Source: Gammaproteobacteria bacterium
Lineage (GTDB): Bacteria; Pseudomonadota; Gammaproteobacteria; SURF-13
Length of the DNA: 53,296 bases
Assembly: GCA_016195665.1 (NCBI GenBank)
Contig: JACPZD010000002.1
Location: forward strand, 1-53,296
Reading direction: 5' to 3'
The notes under the pieces were generated by a model. It saw only the letters and a program-made list of their open reading frames with translations. It had not been told where the DNA came from and did no database searches. Position 1 is the first letter of the stretch, and each line of letters begins with the position of its first letter. Position numbers and translations under genes: made by a program. This document shows, one piece after another, positions 44,493 through 53,208 of the stretch.

Positions 44493-46373
44493 ATGCCGCT
44501 TATCAGTCTCAACAAGGCGTCCATCGCCTTTGGCCATCACGCCCTGCTCGATCGGGCCGACCTCGTTATCGAACCCGGCGAGCGCGTCTGCCTGATCGGA
44601 CGCAACGGCGCCGGCAAATCCACCCTCATGCAGATCATTGCCGGCGCTATCCTGCCCGATGACGGAATCGTCTGGCGGCAACCCGGGCTGCGCATCGGCA
44701 GGCTTGCCCAGGACGTGGTCTTGGCGGAAGACCGCACGGTCTTCGACACCGTGGCCGAGGGTTTGGGCGATCTCGCCGCGGTGCTCTCCGGTTATCACCA
44801 TACCCTGGCCCTGTTGGAGCAGGACCACTCTGAGCCGGTGTTGCAGCGTCTGCACGATTTGCAGCATCAGCTCGAAACCCGCGACGGCTGGCGCTTTCAC
44901 CAGCGCATCGAAACCACCCTCAGCCGCCTGGAATTGCCCGCCGACCAACTTTTGGGTGAGATCTCCGGCGGCTGGAAGCGGCGCGTAGCACTGGCCCAGG
45001 CGCTGGTCTCGGAACCCGATTTGCTGTTGCTGGATGAGCCGACCAACCATCTGGATATCGCGGCGATCACCTGGCTGGAAGAGTTGCTGCTGAATTTCCG
45101 CGGCGGTCTGCTGTTCATCACCCACGACCGCAGTCTGCTGCAACACCTCGCCACCCGCATCGTGGAACTGGACCGCGGACAACTTACCTCGTGGCCGGGC
45201 GACTACCCACATTATCTGCAAAAGAAACAGGAGATGCTGGCCATCGAGGCCGATCACGCCGCCAAGTTCGACAAAAAACTCGCGCAGGAAGAGGTCTGGA
45301 TACGCAAGGGCATCCAGGCCCGCCGCACCCGCAATGAAGGCCGCGTGCGCGGCCTCTATGCCCTGCGCGAGGAACGCGCCAAACGCCGCAGCGTGCCGGG
45401 CAAGGCGCAACTCGCCCTGGACAGCGGCGCACTCTCCGGCAAGCTGGTGATCGAGGCGGAGGAGGTCTGCAAATCCTATGACGGCAAGCCGGTGGTCAAA
45501 AATTTTTCCACGCGCATCATGCGCGGCGACCGGGTGGGGCTGATCGGCCCGAACGGCGCCGGCAAGACCACGCTGCTCAAGCTGCTGCTCGGCGAGTTGG
45601 CGCCGGACAGCGGGACCGTGCGGCAGGGTACGAATCTGCAAATCGCCTACTTCGACCAGTTACGCGCCCAGCTCGACCCGGAACGCTCCGTCATAGACAA
45701 CCTGGCGCTGGGAATGGATACCGTCACCGTCAATGGCGCGTCGAAACACGTCATCAGCTACCTCCAGGATTTCCTGTTCCCTCCGGCCCGCAGCCGTTCC
45801 CCGGTCAAATCGCTTTCCGGGGGCGAACGCAATCGCCTGCTGCTGGCGAAGCTGTTCACCCAGCCCGCCAACCTGCTGGTGATGGACGAGCCGACCAACG
45901 ATCTCGACATCGAGACCCTGGAATTACTGGAAGAGCTGCTGGGCGGCTATAACGGAACCCTGCTCTTGGTCAGCCATGATCGCGCCTTTCTCGACAACGT
46001 GGTCACCAGCGTCATCGTGTTTGAAGGGGAAGGGAAGATCGGCGAATACGTCGGCGGCTATGAAGACTGGCTGCGGCAGACTGCCCGGAAGCAACTCCCG
46101 CCCAAATCCGCACCCAAGCCGGCGGAAAAAGCTCAACTCAAGGCCGCTCGTAAACTGGGTTACAAAGAGCAACGTGAACTGGAGACCCTCCCCGTTCAGA
46201 TTGACACCCTGGAGGCGGAACAAGAACGTCTGCACGCCGCACTGGCGGAACCGGATTTTTATCAGCGCGACAAGGAAGGCTTCCACGCCGCCATGCAACG
46301 GCTCGACGAAGTCGGCCAGGCCCTCCAGGCGGCCTATGCGCGCTGGGATGAGCTGGGAGCTCCGCAAGCTTGA
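44493..46373 (+). CDS. uup: ABC-F family ATPase Uup
   Basis: 626 residues, two ABC domains, no membrane segments. Walker A GRNGAGKST (about 36-44) and GPNGAGKTT (about 350-358); signatures ISGGW and LSGGE; Walker B LLLLDEPTNHLD and LLVMDEPTNDLD. A linker with WIRKGIQARRTRNEGRVRGL and a C-terminal coiled coil (about 545-620) are the Uup type. ABC-F proteins act on the ribosome; uup mutants of E. coli show raised precise excision of transposons and defects in DNA branched-intermediate handling. Confidence 0.93.
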   Translation: MPLISLNKASIAFGHHALLDRADLVIEPGERVCLIGRNGAGKSTLMQIIAGAILPDDGIVWRQPGLRIGRLAQDVVLAEDRTVFDTVAEGLGDLAAVLSGYHHTLALLEQDHSEPVLQRLHDLQHQLETRDGWRFHQRIETTLSRLELPADQLLGEISGGWKRRVALAQALVSEPDLLLLDEPTNHLDIAAITWLEELLLNFRGGLLFITHDRSLLQHLATRIVELDRGQLTSWPGDYPHYLQKKQEMLAIEADHAAKFDKKLAQEEVWIRKGIQARRTRNEGRVRGLYALREERAKRRSVPGKAQLALDSGALSGKLVIEAEEVCKSYDGKPVVKNFSTRIMRGDRVGLIGPNGAGKTTLLKLLLGELAPDSGTVRQGTNLQIAYFDQLRAQLDPERSVIDNLALGMDTVTVNGASKHVISYLQDFLFPPARSRSPVKSLSGGERNRLLLAKLFTQPANLLVMDEPTNDLDIETLELLEELLGGYNGTLLLVSHDRAFLDNVVTSVIVFEGEGKIGEYVGGYEDWLRQTARKQLPPKSAPKPAEKAQLKAARKLGYKEQRELETLPVQIDTLEAEQERLHAALAEPDFYQRDKEGFHAAMQRLDEVGQALQAAYARWDELGAPQA

Positions 46374-46430
46374 CGTCTTGAGCACCGCGGTCTATCTTGG
46401 GTGTTCTTGGAATACCTAAAGGGGCCGTTT

Positions 46431-46805
46431 ATGGATATACAAAAGATTGCGGTGATCGGACTGGGCAGGGTGGGGTCTGCATTTCTGGAGCAAATGCTGG
46501 CGCTTAAGGACAAAGGTATTCAAATTGCCTACGCCGTTGAGCGCAACGAGACCCCGGGGAAACTCTTGGCCAAAGAAGCCGGCATCCGGCTCTTGACCCT
46601 TGATCAACTCATCGCCCTGGGTAGTGAGGTGGACATTGTCTTCGACCTCACCGGCAACGCCGAAGCGCGCAGGGAACTCCGGGAAAAACTCGCCGCCTCC
46701 AATAACCGGCATACCACCATTGCGCCCGAGGCGATTGCCCGCATGATGTGGACGGCGATGGGCGGCAAGGCCTTGCCCGATGTCCACGGCAGCAAGGGTT
46801 ATTGA
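46431..46805 (+). CDS. Small Rossmann-fold NAD(P)-binding protein
   Basis: 124 residues from ATG 46431 (AAAGGGG seven bases upstream). A dinucleotide-binding motif IAVIGLGRVGSAFLEQML and DIVFDLTGNAEARRELREKL resemble the N-terminal half of homoserine- or aspartate-dehydrogenase-like proteins, but the catalytic second domain is absent. It may be a stand-alone cofactor-binding protein; ends TMGGKALPDVHGSKGY-like with no membrane part. Function not assigned. Confidence 0.75.
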   Translation: MDIQKIAVIGLGRVGSAFLEQMLALKDKGIQIAYAVERNETPGKLLAKEAGIRLLTLDQLIALGSEVDIVFDLTGNAEARRELREKLAASNNRHTTIAPEAIARMMWTAMGGKALPDVHGSKGY

Positions 46806-46813
46806 TACACTCT

Positions 46814-46866
46814 GTTAGGAAGTGAGGCGTGAAGAGTGAGGGGTGAGGCGCAATACCTCACACCTC
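46814..46866. repeat. GTGAGG heptamer-type repeat between the Rossmann gene and fbp
   Basis: AGTGAGGCGTGAAGAGTGAG, GGGTGAGGCGC, then ACCTCACACCTCTC in the opposite sense. The same GTGAGGSG unit (as CCTCACCC) is expanded in the dnaX linker. Confidence 0.6.
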
Positions 46867-47877
46867 TCAGCCTCCCAAGTGATACGAAATAATCCGGTTG
46901 ACCTCGTTCTTGGAACCCAAAATCACCGGCACGCGCTGATGCAGATCCTCCGGCTGTATCTCCGTGATGCGCTCGCGCCCGGTGGTGCTCACTCCGCCCG
47001 CCTGTTCCACGATGAATGACATCGGATTGGCCTCGTACATAAGGCGCAGCTTGCCCGCCTTGGCGGGATCTTTGGTGTCCTTCGGGTACATGAACACGCC
47101 GCCGCGAATCAAAATACGATGCACCTCGGCAACCATAGAGGCGATCCAGCGCATGTTGAAATTTTTCTTGCGCGGGCCTTCCACGCCGGCCAGGCACTCA
47201 TCCACGTAGCGTTGCACCGGCGCTTCCCAGAAACGTTCATTGGAAGCATTGATGGCGAACTCGTGGCTGTCTTCGGGGATTTTCATACCGGGATGGGTAA
47301 GGATGAACTCACCGATATTCTGGTCGAGCGTAAAGCCGTTCACGCCGTGACCGCTGGTGAGCACGATCATGGTGGACGGCCCATAGAGCGCATACCCCGC
47401 GCACACCTGCTTCGCGCCGGACTGAAAGAAGTCGCGCGCGGTCACGGCTTCCTGCGACATCCCCTTGGGCGAGCGCAGAATCGAGAAGATAGTGCCTACC
47501 GAAATGTTCACATCAATGTTGGACGAGCCATCGAGCGGATCGAACACCAGCAGATACTTGCCCTTCGGGTACTGGCGGGGGATCTGATAGATATCGTCCA
47601 TCTCCTCCGAGCCCATCGCGGCGAGGTGGCCCGCCCATTCGTTGGACTTGATAAAGATTTCGTTGGTGATGACGTCCAGTTTCTTCTGTGTTTCACCCTG
47701 CACGTTTTCGCTGCCCGCGCTGCCCTGGATGCCGATCAGCGCGCCCTTGTGTACCGCGTTGGAGATGACCTTGCAGGCCGTGACGATGTCATTGAGGAGC
47801 GAGCTGAAGTCGCCGCTCGCGCCGATCTGGCGCTGTTCTTCGATGATAAATTGCGTAAGCGTGGTGCCGTTATGCAT
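46867..47877 (-). CDS. fbp: Fructose-1,6-bisphosphatase class I
   Basis: 336 residues; gluconeogenesis and, if this is an autotroph, the Calvin cycle. Metal and substrate motifs: [30 protein letters not shown] (about 110-130), [20 protein letters not shown], the AMP/substrate-site region [20 protein letters not shown], and [17 protein letters not shown]. Length and motifs match the classic bacterial Fbp. Confidence 0.97.
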   Translation of the reverse strand: MHNGTTLTQFIIEEQRQIGASGDFSSLLNDIVTACKVISNAVHKGALIGIQGSAGSENVQGETQKKLDVITNEIFIKSNEWAGHLAAMGSEEMDDIYQIPRQYPKGKYLLVFDPLDGSSNIDVNISVGTIFSILRSPKGMSQEAVTARDFFQSGAKQVCAGYALYGPSTMIVLTSGHGVNGFTLDQNIGEFILTHPGMKIPEDSHEFAINASNERFWEAPVQRYVDECLAGVEGPRKKNFNMRWIASMVAEVHRILIRGGVFMYPKDTKDPAKAGKLRLMYEANPMSFIVEQAGGVSTTGRERITEIQPEDLHQRVPVILGSKNEVNRIISYHLGG

Positions 47878-47952
47878 GACGATGATTACCTTAAATGAGG
47901 GCTACGAAATAAATCATCCTCCGCAGCGTCTCGGCTGCGGGGAGTGTTACTC

Positions 47953-48095
47953 TTAAGTCAATAATTAAGCCTACACTTCCCTCTGTGTCCCCGCCCCCCT
48001 ATGTAGGGGGCGGGAAAGGGTGGGGGTAGGTAAAACAGTGTATTTACTCAGGAGTCACATCATAAGTAGTGCTCCTTGCTTTGTGACTCCTGAGT
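47953..48095. repeat. Dispersed repeat family F, copy 2
   Basis: CCCCGCCCCCCTATGTAGGG, GGGTGGGGGTAGGTA, and the perfect 13-bp inverted repeat ACTCAGGAGTCAC (48046-48058) / GTGACTCCTGAGT (48083-48095). Compact form without the 80-base insert of copy 1. The rest of the 47878-48365 gap has no gene that I can see; it holds the tRNA fragment below. Confidence 0.8.
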
Positions 48096-48238
48096 GATAC
48101 TCGGTCCGAATCAATACGGGGATTGCGGGGGCGTAAAAGTTTAATATTTTATCAAGAATTCCATTTATCCGCCATATTTACCTTGCCCGGCAGCCTGTTC
48201 TCGTCTATGATTTTTAGTTGCTTGCAATGAGATTGCAG

Positions 48239-48306
48239 GGAGAGGTGTCCGAGCGGGCGAGCGGTGGGCTTAGGAGCCGCGAGCGCCAAGCCATGGATGG
48301 CTTGGC
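48239..48306 (+). repeat. tRNA-Ser 5' fragment followed by GCGAGC hairpin repeat
   Basis: GGAGAGGTGTCCGAGCGG (48239-48256) is identical to the first 18 bases of the tRNA-Ser(GGA) 127 bases downstream; after it come GGCGAGCGG and the hairpin GCCAAGCC/GGCTTGGC (48285-48306). The fragment has no anticodon arm and cannot be a tRNA. Confidence 0.8.
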
Positions 48307-48365
48307 CGGTGTTGCACAGTAGTCTGAAGTTACGCCAGGGACGGCCGCAAATGCGGCGAAAATTA

Positions 48366-48456
48366 GGAGAGGTGTCCGAGCGGTTGAAGGAGCACGCCTG
48401 GAAAGTGTGTATACGGTAACCCCGTATCGCGGGTTCGAATCCCGCCCTCTCCGCCA
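48366..48456 (+). tRNA. tRNA-Ser(GGA)
   Basis: GGAGAGG/CCTCTCC acceptor stem, discriminator G, encoded CCA (48454-48456). Anticodon stem CACGC/GTGTG around loop CTGGAAA, anticodon GGA (reads UCC/UCU). Long variable arm (TACGGTAACCCCGTA) typical of serine tRNA; T-arm CGGGTTCGAATCCCG. Confidence 0.97.
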
Positions 48457-48533
48457 CTTAACAGCCGGAGGACTCCGGCCCCTGCTGGTTTAGATCCCTA
48501 GTCCCTGCCTCTAACCCCCAGCCCCTGTTTTAT

Positions 48534-48649
48534 GGTGGCTTGTATCGGTCCCCTCGCAACGAGCGGCTGTGAACCCCGTCAGGCCCGGAAGGGAGCAGCG
48601 GCAGCAACCTCACTCGTGTGCCGGGGTGTGGCTGGTACAGGCCGCCGCC
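48534..48649 (+). ncRNA. ffs: Signal recognition particle 4.5S RNA
   Basis: Contains the conserved domain IV core GTCAGGCCCGGAAGGGAGCA with GGAA tetraloop and the GCAGCAACC / GTGTGCCGGGGTGTGGCTGG opposite strand that binds Ffh. The ends GGTGGCTTGTA and TACAGGCCGCC close the hairpin; ends are estimated from this pairing. Upstream of dnaX as in many proteobacteria. Confidence 0.95.
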
Positions 48650-48834
48650 TTTGTTATTATAAATCAATAGATTGATTCCAAAAGCTGGCGTTCTTCTAAT
48701 AATCCGCAAGTTCTACATGTGTGCCTTTAATCATTATCTAGCCGCCTTGGTGAGCCAGGAATATTGGTGAGTCAATATCTATATGCTATCCTTGAATGTG
48801 GCTGTTAGTCGTTAAGTTAAAGGAGGACCTAGCG

Positions 48835-49080
48835 ATGAATAATCCTTTAGAAGTAGAACTTGAGACTTACATAAAAGTTCTTCCCCAGTTGCTTCCTAAT
48901 CAGGGGAAGTATGTTTTAATCGGTGGAGGACAAATTGCCGGTATTTACGACACGTATGATGACGCCATAAGTATTGGGTATGAGAAATTTGGGATCAAAC
49001 CCTTCCTGGTAAAACAAATCATGGCGTCGGAGCAAGTCCAGTACTTTACCCGCGATGTCCTTTCTGCATGCCCTGCTTAA
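48835..49080 (+). CDS. DUF5678-like small protein
   Basis: 81 residues. ATG 48835 has an optimal AAAGGAGG ten bases upstream. The core NQGKYVLIGGGQIAGIYDTY then DDAISIGYEKFGIKPFLVKQ fits the DUF5678 pattern: a G-K-Y-V start, a strand pair, a D-x-Y turn and PFLV near the end. No enzymatic residues are obvious. The stop overlaps the next gene by 13 bases, so both are made together. Family name is from recall of this pattern. Confidence 0.72.
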   Translation: MNNPLEVELETYIKVLPQLLPNQGKYVLIGGGQIAGIYDTYDDAISIGYEKFGIKPFLVKQIMASEQVQYFTRDVLSACPA

Positions 49081-49475
49081 CAGTTCAAATATCTGCAAAT
49101 GGCGCATTATTAGATTTACTTATAGGTGTCAGTCTTCCTCGTCAACAAGCACTAAAGAAACTATCCGAGCCCGTTCCAGAGGCCGTCACAATACGTGGAT
49201 TGATTGATACTGGGGCAAGCTGTACGTGCGTAGATCCTCAAATCATTTCTTCATTGAAGCTTACTCCGACAGGTCAAATTCCTATTCATACCCCTTCAAC
49301 GGGTGAGCTGCCTCATCTGTGTAATCAATACGACGTAAGCGTTACTATCCTGCATCCAGCTTTAACCTATACTTTTCACGCAATGCCCGTCATCGAGCTG
49401 ATTGGCAGGGATGTCCTGAAAGACTGCCTCTTCCTGTACGATGGCCGGAATCAAACATATACATTGGCCTTTTAG
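49068..49475 (+). CDS. Retropepsin-like aspartic protease
   Basis: 135 residues, no signal peptide. The active-site motif LIDTGASCTCVD (about 45-56) is the D-T-G-A/S of retroviral-type aspartic proteases, preceded by TIRGL; the hydrophobic partner VIELIGRDVLKDC at about 107-119 matches the second conserved element (I-G-R-D). One DTG per chain means it should work as a dimer. ATG 49068 overlaps the DUF5678-like gene, which suggests a shared function, perhaps as protease and partner or substrate; this is inference. dnaX starts 23 bases after it. Confidence 0.82.
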   Translation: MPCLTVQISANGALLDLLIGVSLPRQQALKKLSEPVPEAVTIRGLIDTGASCTCVDPQIISSLKLTPTGQIPIHTPSTGELPHLCNQYDVSVTILHPALTYTFHAMPVIELIGRDVLKDCLFLYDGRNQTYTLAF

Positions 49476-49498
49476 ACTACCCGCAAGATAGTATCCCC

Positions 49499-51151
49499 AT
49501 GAGCTACCAAGTCCTCGCCCGCAAGTGGCGGCCGCGCAATTTCGACGAGATGGTCGGGCAAGACCATGTGCGGCGTGCACTGGTCAACGCCCTCGATAAC
49601 GACCGGCTGCACCACGCCTTTCTGTTTACCGGGACTCGGGGCGTGGGAAAAACCACCATCGCGCGCATCTTGGCCAAGTCCCTCAATTGCGAGCAGGGCG
49701 TCAGTTCAAAGCCCTGCGGGGTGTGCAGCGCCTGCCGCGAGATAGATGAAGGGCGCTTTGTAGACCTGATCGAGGTGGACGCCGCCTCCCGCACCAAGGT
49801 CGAGGACACGCGTGATCTGTTGGAGAACGTGCAGTACGCCCCGACTCGCGGGCGTTATAAAGTCTATCTCATAGACGAGGTGCACATGCTCTCCACCCAC
49901 AGCTTCAATGCCCTGCTGAAAACCCTGGAAGAGCCGCCGCCGCACGTCAAATTTTTACTCGCCACCACCGACCCGCAAAAACTGCCGGTGACCATCCTCT
50001 CGCGCTGCCTGCAATTCAATCTAAAGCGCGTTCCCGTTGATCTGATTAGCAAACAGTTGGAATACATTCTCGTCCAGGAAGGGATTGAGGGCGAGCCAGG
50101 GGCGCGTCTCGCCCTGGCCCGTGCCGCCGACGGAAGTTTGCGTGACGCCTTAAGTCTGCTCGACCAGGCCATCGCCTATGGCGGCGGCGTACTCCGCGAG
50201 ACTGAGGTGCGCGCCATGCTGGGAACTATAGAACAGACCCATATCGTCGCCCTGCTGGACGCCCTGGCCGGTCACGACGCCCCAGCCTTGTTACAGCGAA
50301 TACAATTGCTGGCCGAACACAGCCCCGATTTTGCCGGCGTGCTGGCCGATCTGCTTTCGCACCTGCACCGCATTGCCCTCGCCCAGATCGCCCCGGAGGC
50401 CATAGACGACAGTCTGGGTGACCGCGCCAGTCTCCTGCGCCTGGCGCAGACCCTCAGCCCCGAGGACGTGCAGTTGTTCTATCAGATTGGCCTGCTCGGA
50501 CGGCGCGACCTGTCCCTGGCGCCGGACGCCCGCAACGGTTTCGAAATGGCGCTGCTGCGCATGCTGACCTTTCGTCCGCGCAGCGCGGCAGAGCCGCTCA
50601 GCGTCTCCTCCGCTACGGCCTCTCACGCCTCACGCCTCACGCCTCACCTGCCACCCCTCACCTCCCCTGCCGATCCGGCCGCCACTCTGAAGGCCGCTCC
50701 GGCCACTACTACCCCTCACCCCTCACCCCTCACCCCTCACCTATCTGCACCCCCTTCCGCGCGGGAACCGGTTTCAGACGACTGGGATAAAGTGCTAAGC
50801 GCACTCAATCTCACCGGCATGCTAAAGCAGCTCGCGGTCAATTGCGCCCTTATAGGACGGACCGGCGACACCCTGTCTCTGCTTCTGGACAGCAGCCAGG
50901 CCAACCTGCGCACCGCGCGGCTGGAGGAGCGTCTGCAGCAAGCCCTGCAAACCTATTACCAAACTCCGGTCAAGCTCGTCCTCACCGTGGGTGAGCCCGG
51001 CGGATCCACGCCGGCGCAGGCCCGGGCGAGAGAACAGAACGAACGCCAGCAGGCCGCCGCCCAGGTCATCCAGAGTGACGCCAACGTCCAGGCCCTGATC
51101 GAAACCTTCAACGCCCGCATCCACCCCGACTCTATCCAGCCCCTGGATTAA
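49499..51151 (+). CDS. dnaX: DNA polymerase III subunit gamma/tau
   Basis: 550 residues; clamp-loader ATPase. Domains: AAA+ with Walker A GTRGVGKTTIAR (about 45-56), zinc site CGVCSACREI, Walker B YLIDEVHML, sensor 1 LLATTDPQK and SRC arginine finger TILSRCLQF; domain III to about residue 365; a Pro/Ser/Thr-rich linker (about 368-420) built from heptamer repeats; and a short tau-specific C-terminal part that would bind helicase and polymerase. No A AAA AAG slippery site is seen. In the standard dnaX-ybaB-recR order. Confidence 0.96.
   Translation: MSYQVLARKWRPRNFDEMVGQDHVRRALVNALDNDRLHHAFLFTGTRGVGKTTIARILAKSLNCEQGVSSKPCGVCSACREIDEGRFVDLIEVDAASRTKVEDTRDLLENVQYAPTRGRYKVYLIDEVHMLSTHSFNALLKTLEEPPPHVKFLLATTDPQKLPVTILSRCLQFNLKRVPVDLISKQLEYILVQEGIEGEPGARLALARAADGSLRDALSLLDQAIAYGGGVLRETEVRAMLGTIEQTHIVALLDALAGHDAPALLQRIQLLAEHSPDFAGVLADLLSHLHRIALAQIAPEAIDDSLGDRASLLRLAQTLSPEDVQLFYQIGLLGRRDLSLAPDARNGFEMALLRMLTFRPRSAAEPLSVSSATASHASRLTPHLPPLTSPADPAATLKAAPATTTPHPSPLTPHLSAPPSAREPVSDDWDKVLSALNLTGMLKQLAVNCALIGRTGDTLSLLLDSSQANLRTARLEERLQQALQTYYQTPVKLVLTVGEPGGSTPAQARAREQNERQQAAAQVIQSDANVQALIETFNARIHPDSIQPLD
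50621..50741 (+). repeat. Coding heptamer repeats in the dnaX linker
   Basis: CCTCACG repeated three to four times (50621-50648) and CCCCTCA repeated four times (50711-50741). Unit length 7 is not a multiple of 3, so gain or loss of one unit shifts the reading frame. Encodes SRLTPHLPPLTSP and TTPHPSPLTPHLS. Confidence 0.85.
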
Positions 51152-51225
51152 TCTGATCTCTCTTCTCAGCTCAGGCTTGCTATAATTAAAGGTAGGTAGA
51201 ATTAGACTGACTTCTCAGCTCACTT

Positions 51226-51268
51226 TATCTCCCCCTTGATAGAAGAGTTAGAGTGGGGGGGGGGTAGG
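51226..51268 (+). repeat. Repeat with G10 tract upstream of ybaB
   Basis: ATCTCCCCCTTGATAGAAGA, GTTAGAGT, then ten G (51255-51264) and TAGGTAGTAG. It resembles a degraded family F left half. The G run ends 48 bases before the ybaB start. Confidence 0.65.
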
Positions 51269-51312
51269 TAGTAGCGCAAACACATCACGCAGAAAGACTT
51301 ACGAGGTAAGAT

Positions 51313-51636
51313 ATGAAAGGCGGTCTAGGCAACATCATGAAACAGGCCCAGCAGATGCAGGCCAACCTGCAAAAGGCTGCGGAGGAACTCGCCGGCCTGG
51401 AAGTCACCGGACAATCCGGCGCGGGCATGGTCACCGTGGTCATGACCGGATCGCACGACGTCAAGCGCGTCACCATAGATCCCAGCCTGATGCAGGAAGA
51501 CAAGGAAATGCTGGAAGACCTGATCGCGGCGGCCGTCAACGACGCCGTGCGCGCGGTGGAGAAGACCTCCAAGGAAAAATACGCCGGCATGACGGGCGGC
51601 CTGGGCCTCCCCGCAGGCTTCAAGATGCCCTTCTAG
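51313..51636 (+). CDS. ybaB: YbaB/EbfC family nucleoid-associated protein
   Basis: 107 residues; small dimeric DNA-binding protein. [20 protein letters not shown] forms the N-terminal helix, [20 protein letters not shown] and [11 protein letters not shown] the central sheet, and [16 protein letters not shown] the C-terminal helix. Two bases separate its stop from the recR start. Confidence 0.97.
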   Translation: MKGGLGNIMKQAQQMQANLQKAAEELAGLEVTGQSGAGMVTVVMTGSHDVKRVTIDPSLMQEDKEMLEDLIAAAVNDAVRAVEKTSKEKYAGMTGGLGLPAGFKMPF

Positions 51637-51638
51637 CC

Positions 51639-52241
51639 TTGCAGCACGTCCCCAGCACACTCATTGAGCAGTTAGTCGAGGCCTTCCGCTGCCTGCCCGG
51701 CGTGGGCCCCAAGTCGGCCCAGCGCATGGCCTTCCATCTGCTGGAACGCAACCGCGAAGGCGCGCGCCAACTCGCCGAGGCCCTGACCCAGGCCGTCAAC
51801 AACATCCATCACTGCGTCCTGTGCCGTACCCTAAGCGAAACCGAAATCTGCCGGCTATGCGCCAATAGCGGCCGGGACCGCGCCCTGCTGTGCGTAGTGG
51901 AAACCCCCGCCGACGTGTTAGCCGTAGAACGCGCCACCGGCTACAAGGGATTGTACTTCGTGCTAATGGGCCACCTCTCCCCCCTGGACGGCATCGGCCC
52001 TGAACAGATCGGCCTCGCTAAGCTCGCCGAGCGCCTGGACCCGGCAGCGGTGCGCGAAGTCATCCTCGCCACCAATCCCACCGTGGAGGGCGAAGCCACC
52101 GCCCACTACATCAGCGAACTGGTGCGCCCGCGCGGCATCAAAGTCACCCGCATCGCCCACGGCGTGCCGCTGGGCGGCGAACTGGAATACGTAGACAGCG
52201 GCACCCTGTCGCATGCCTTTTCGGGGAGGCGAGAGATATAG
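51639..52241 (+). CDS. recR: Recombination mediator protein RecR
   Basis: 200 residues; with RecF and RecO loads RecA at gaps. Helix-hairpin-helix [18 protein letters not shown] (about 18-35), Cys4 zinc finger CVLC...CRLC (about 58-75), Toprim domain [17 protein letters not shown], and C-terminal Walker-like [18 protein letters not shown] start at 51639 with no separate ribosome-binding site implies coupling to ybaB. Confidence 0.97.
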   Translation: MQHVPSTLIEQLVEAFRCLPGVGPKSAQRMAFHLLERNREGARQLAEALTQAVNNIHHCVLCRTLSETEICRLCANSGRDRALLCVVETPADVLAVERATGYKGLYFVLMGHLSPLDGIGPEQIGLAKLAERLDPAAVREVILATNPTVEGEATAHYISELVRPRGIKVTRIAHGVPLGGELEYVDSGTLSHAFSGRREI

Positions 52242-52386
52242 GCATCCTGCCTGTGTAGTTAAAACATCATAAGGCAGACTCGAATCCGCCAAATCTAATA
52301 CCGGATCGAACACAGTTTTTCTTTACTATTTTCGCGACGATCTGCCGCGATGAGAGATTCCTTTCGTTATGCTGCTTCCAGTCCGA

Positions 52387-52539
52387 TTACCGCTTGCCTA
52401 ACAAGGCGACTGCTTGTGCTATGCGCGGCAACTTCGATGCGTAGTGAGGGTCGAACAGGCGTCTAACCTCCTTCTCATCGACACCAAGCCGCTTGGCAAG
52501 CTGTACGTTGGTGAAGCCCAACATCTCACCGCTCTCCAT
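52387..52539 (-). pseudogene. HicB-type antitoxin, C-terminal HTH remnant
   Basis: 50 codons: VQLAKRLGVDEKEVRRLFDP followed by KLPRIAQAVALLGKR is the C-terminal helix-turn-helix found in HicB antitoxins (LAxRLGVDEKEVRRxxDP, KLPRIxxAL). The N-terminal HicB fold and the HicA toxin are absent. Its 5' end runs into the 3' end of the RAYT fragment. A decayed toxin-antitoxin locus. Confidence 0.7.
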
Positions 52540-52903
52540 AACCACTCACCCCATCACACATTTGCCCGCCCCAATCCGGGGGCGCCATTCCTCGCTCGAT
52601 GTAGCCGTGCAACGTTGAATGGGGCCAATCCACAGGACGCGCAATCCAACCGTGCTTCACCGGGTTGAAATGAATGTAATCCACGTGCCGCGCCAGATCG
52701 GCCTCATCCCGGATTTGATGCTCCCAATAGCGCCGCTGCCAGATACCACGCTCGCGTTTGGCCTGACGGCTGGCGCGGATATGCTCGACTTTTGCCATCC
52801 GCCGCGAAAACCCGGCCTTGATCCGCGACCAGCGCAACGGATAATTGGCATCATCAGGTGGCAGGCGCCAAATCGCGTGCAGGTGTTCGGGCAACACGAC
52901 CAT
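52526..52903 (-). pseudogene. REP-associated tyrosine transposase (RAYT), 5' truncated
   Basis: 125 residues from the first ATG. MVVLPEHLHAIWRLP carries the HxH of the HUH nuclease (HLH), followed by the Y1-transposase helix region RWSRIKAGFSRRM and RGIWQRRYWEHQIRDEADLA with the catalytic Tyr, then YIHFNPVKHGWIARP. Intact RAYTs have about 35 to 50 more N-terminal residues before VVLPEHLH; here that part is replaced by the GGAAAAGGGGGTC repeat array. Active-site residues remain, but the missing beta-strand makes activity doubtful. Confidence 0.85.
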
Positions 52904-52927
52904 CGCCAGCGTAACGAAGGCGAAAAG

Positions 52928-53176
52928 GAAAAGGGGGTCAGGTTCATGGAAAAGGGGGTCTGGAAAAGGGGGTCAGGTTCATTGTATGGAAAAGTGGAAA
53001 AGGGGGTCAGGGAAAAGGGGGGAAAAGGGGGTCAGGTTCATTGTATGACTACCATACCTCTCGCCTCACCTGCTCCAACTGCTTCGCCAATCTTATATCT
53101 TCCTCCAATAGATGCCGCACCTGCATCAACGCATGGCTGATGTGGGAAAAGGGGGTCATGAGGAAAAGGGGGACAG
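52928..53176. repeat. GGAAAAGGGGGTCAGGTTCA repeat array
   Basis: About seven copies of GGAAAAGGGGGTC (some continuing AGGTTCATTGTATG) at 52928-53046 and again at 53142-53176 as GGGAAAAGGGGGTCATG and GGAAAAGGGGGACAGATTG. These resemble ends of small transposon-like elements stacked together. No intact gene is seen in 52904-53208. Confidence 0.8.
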
Positions 53177-53208
53177 ATTGAGGCATACCCGATTTCACGG
53201 ACACAGGG

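Noticed and set aside
49499-51151. E. coli-type programmed -1 frameshift in dnaX
   Set aside because: No A AAA AAG heptamer or long A run is visible near the end of domain III.
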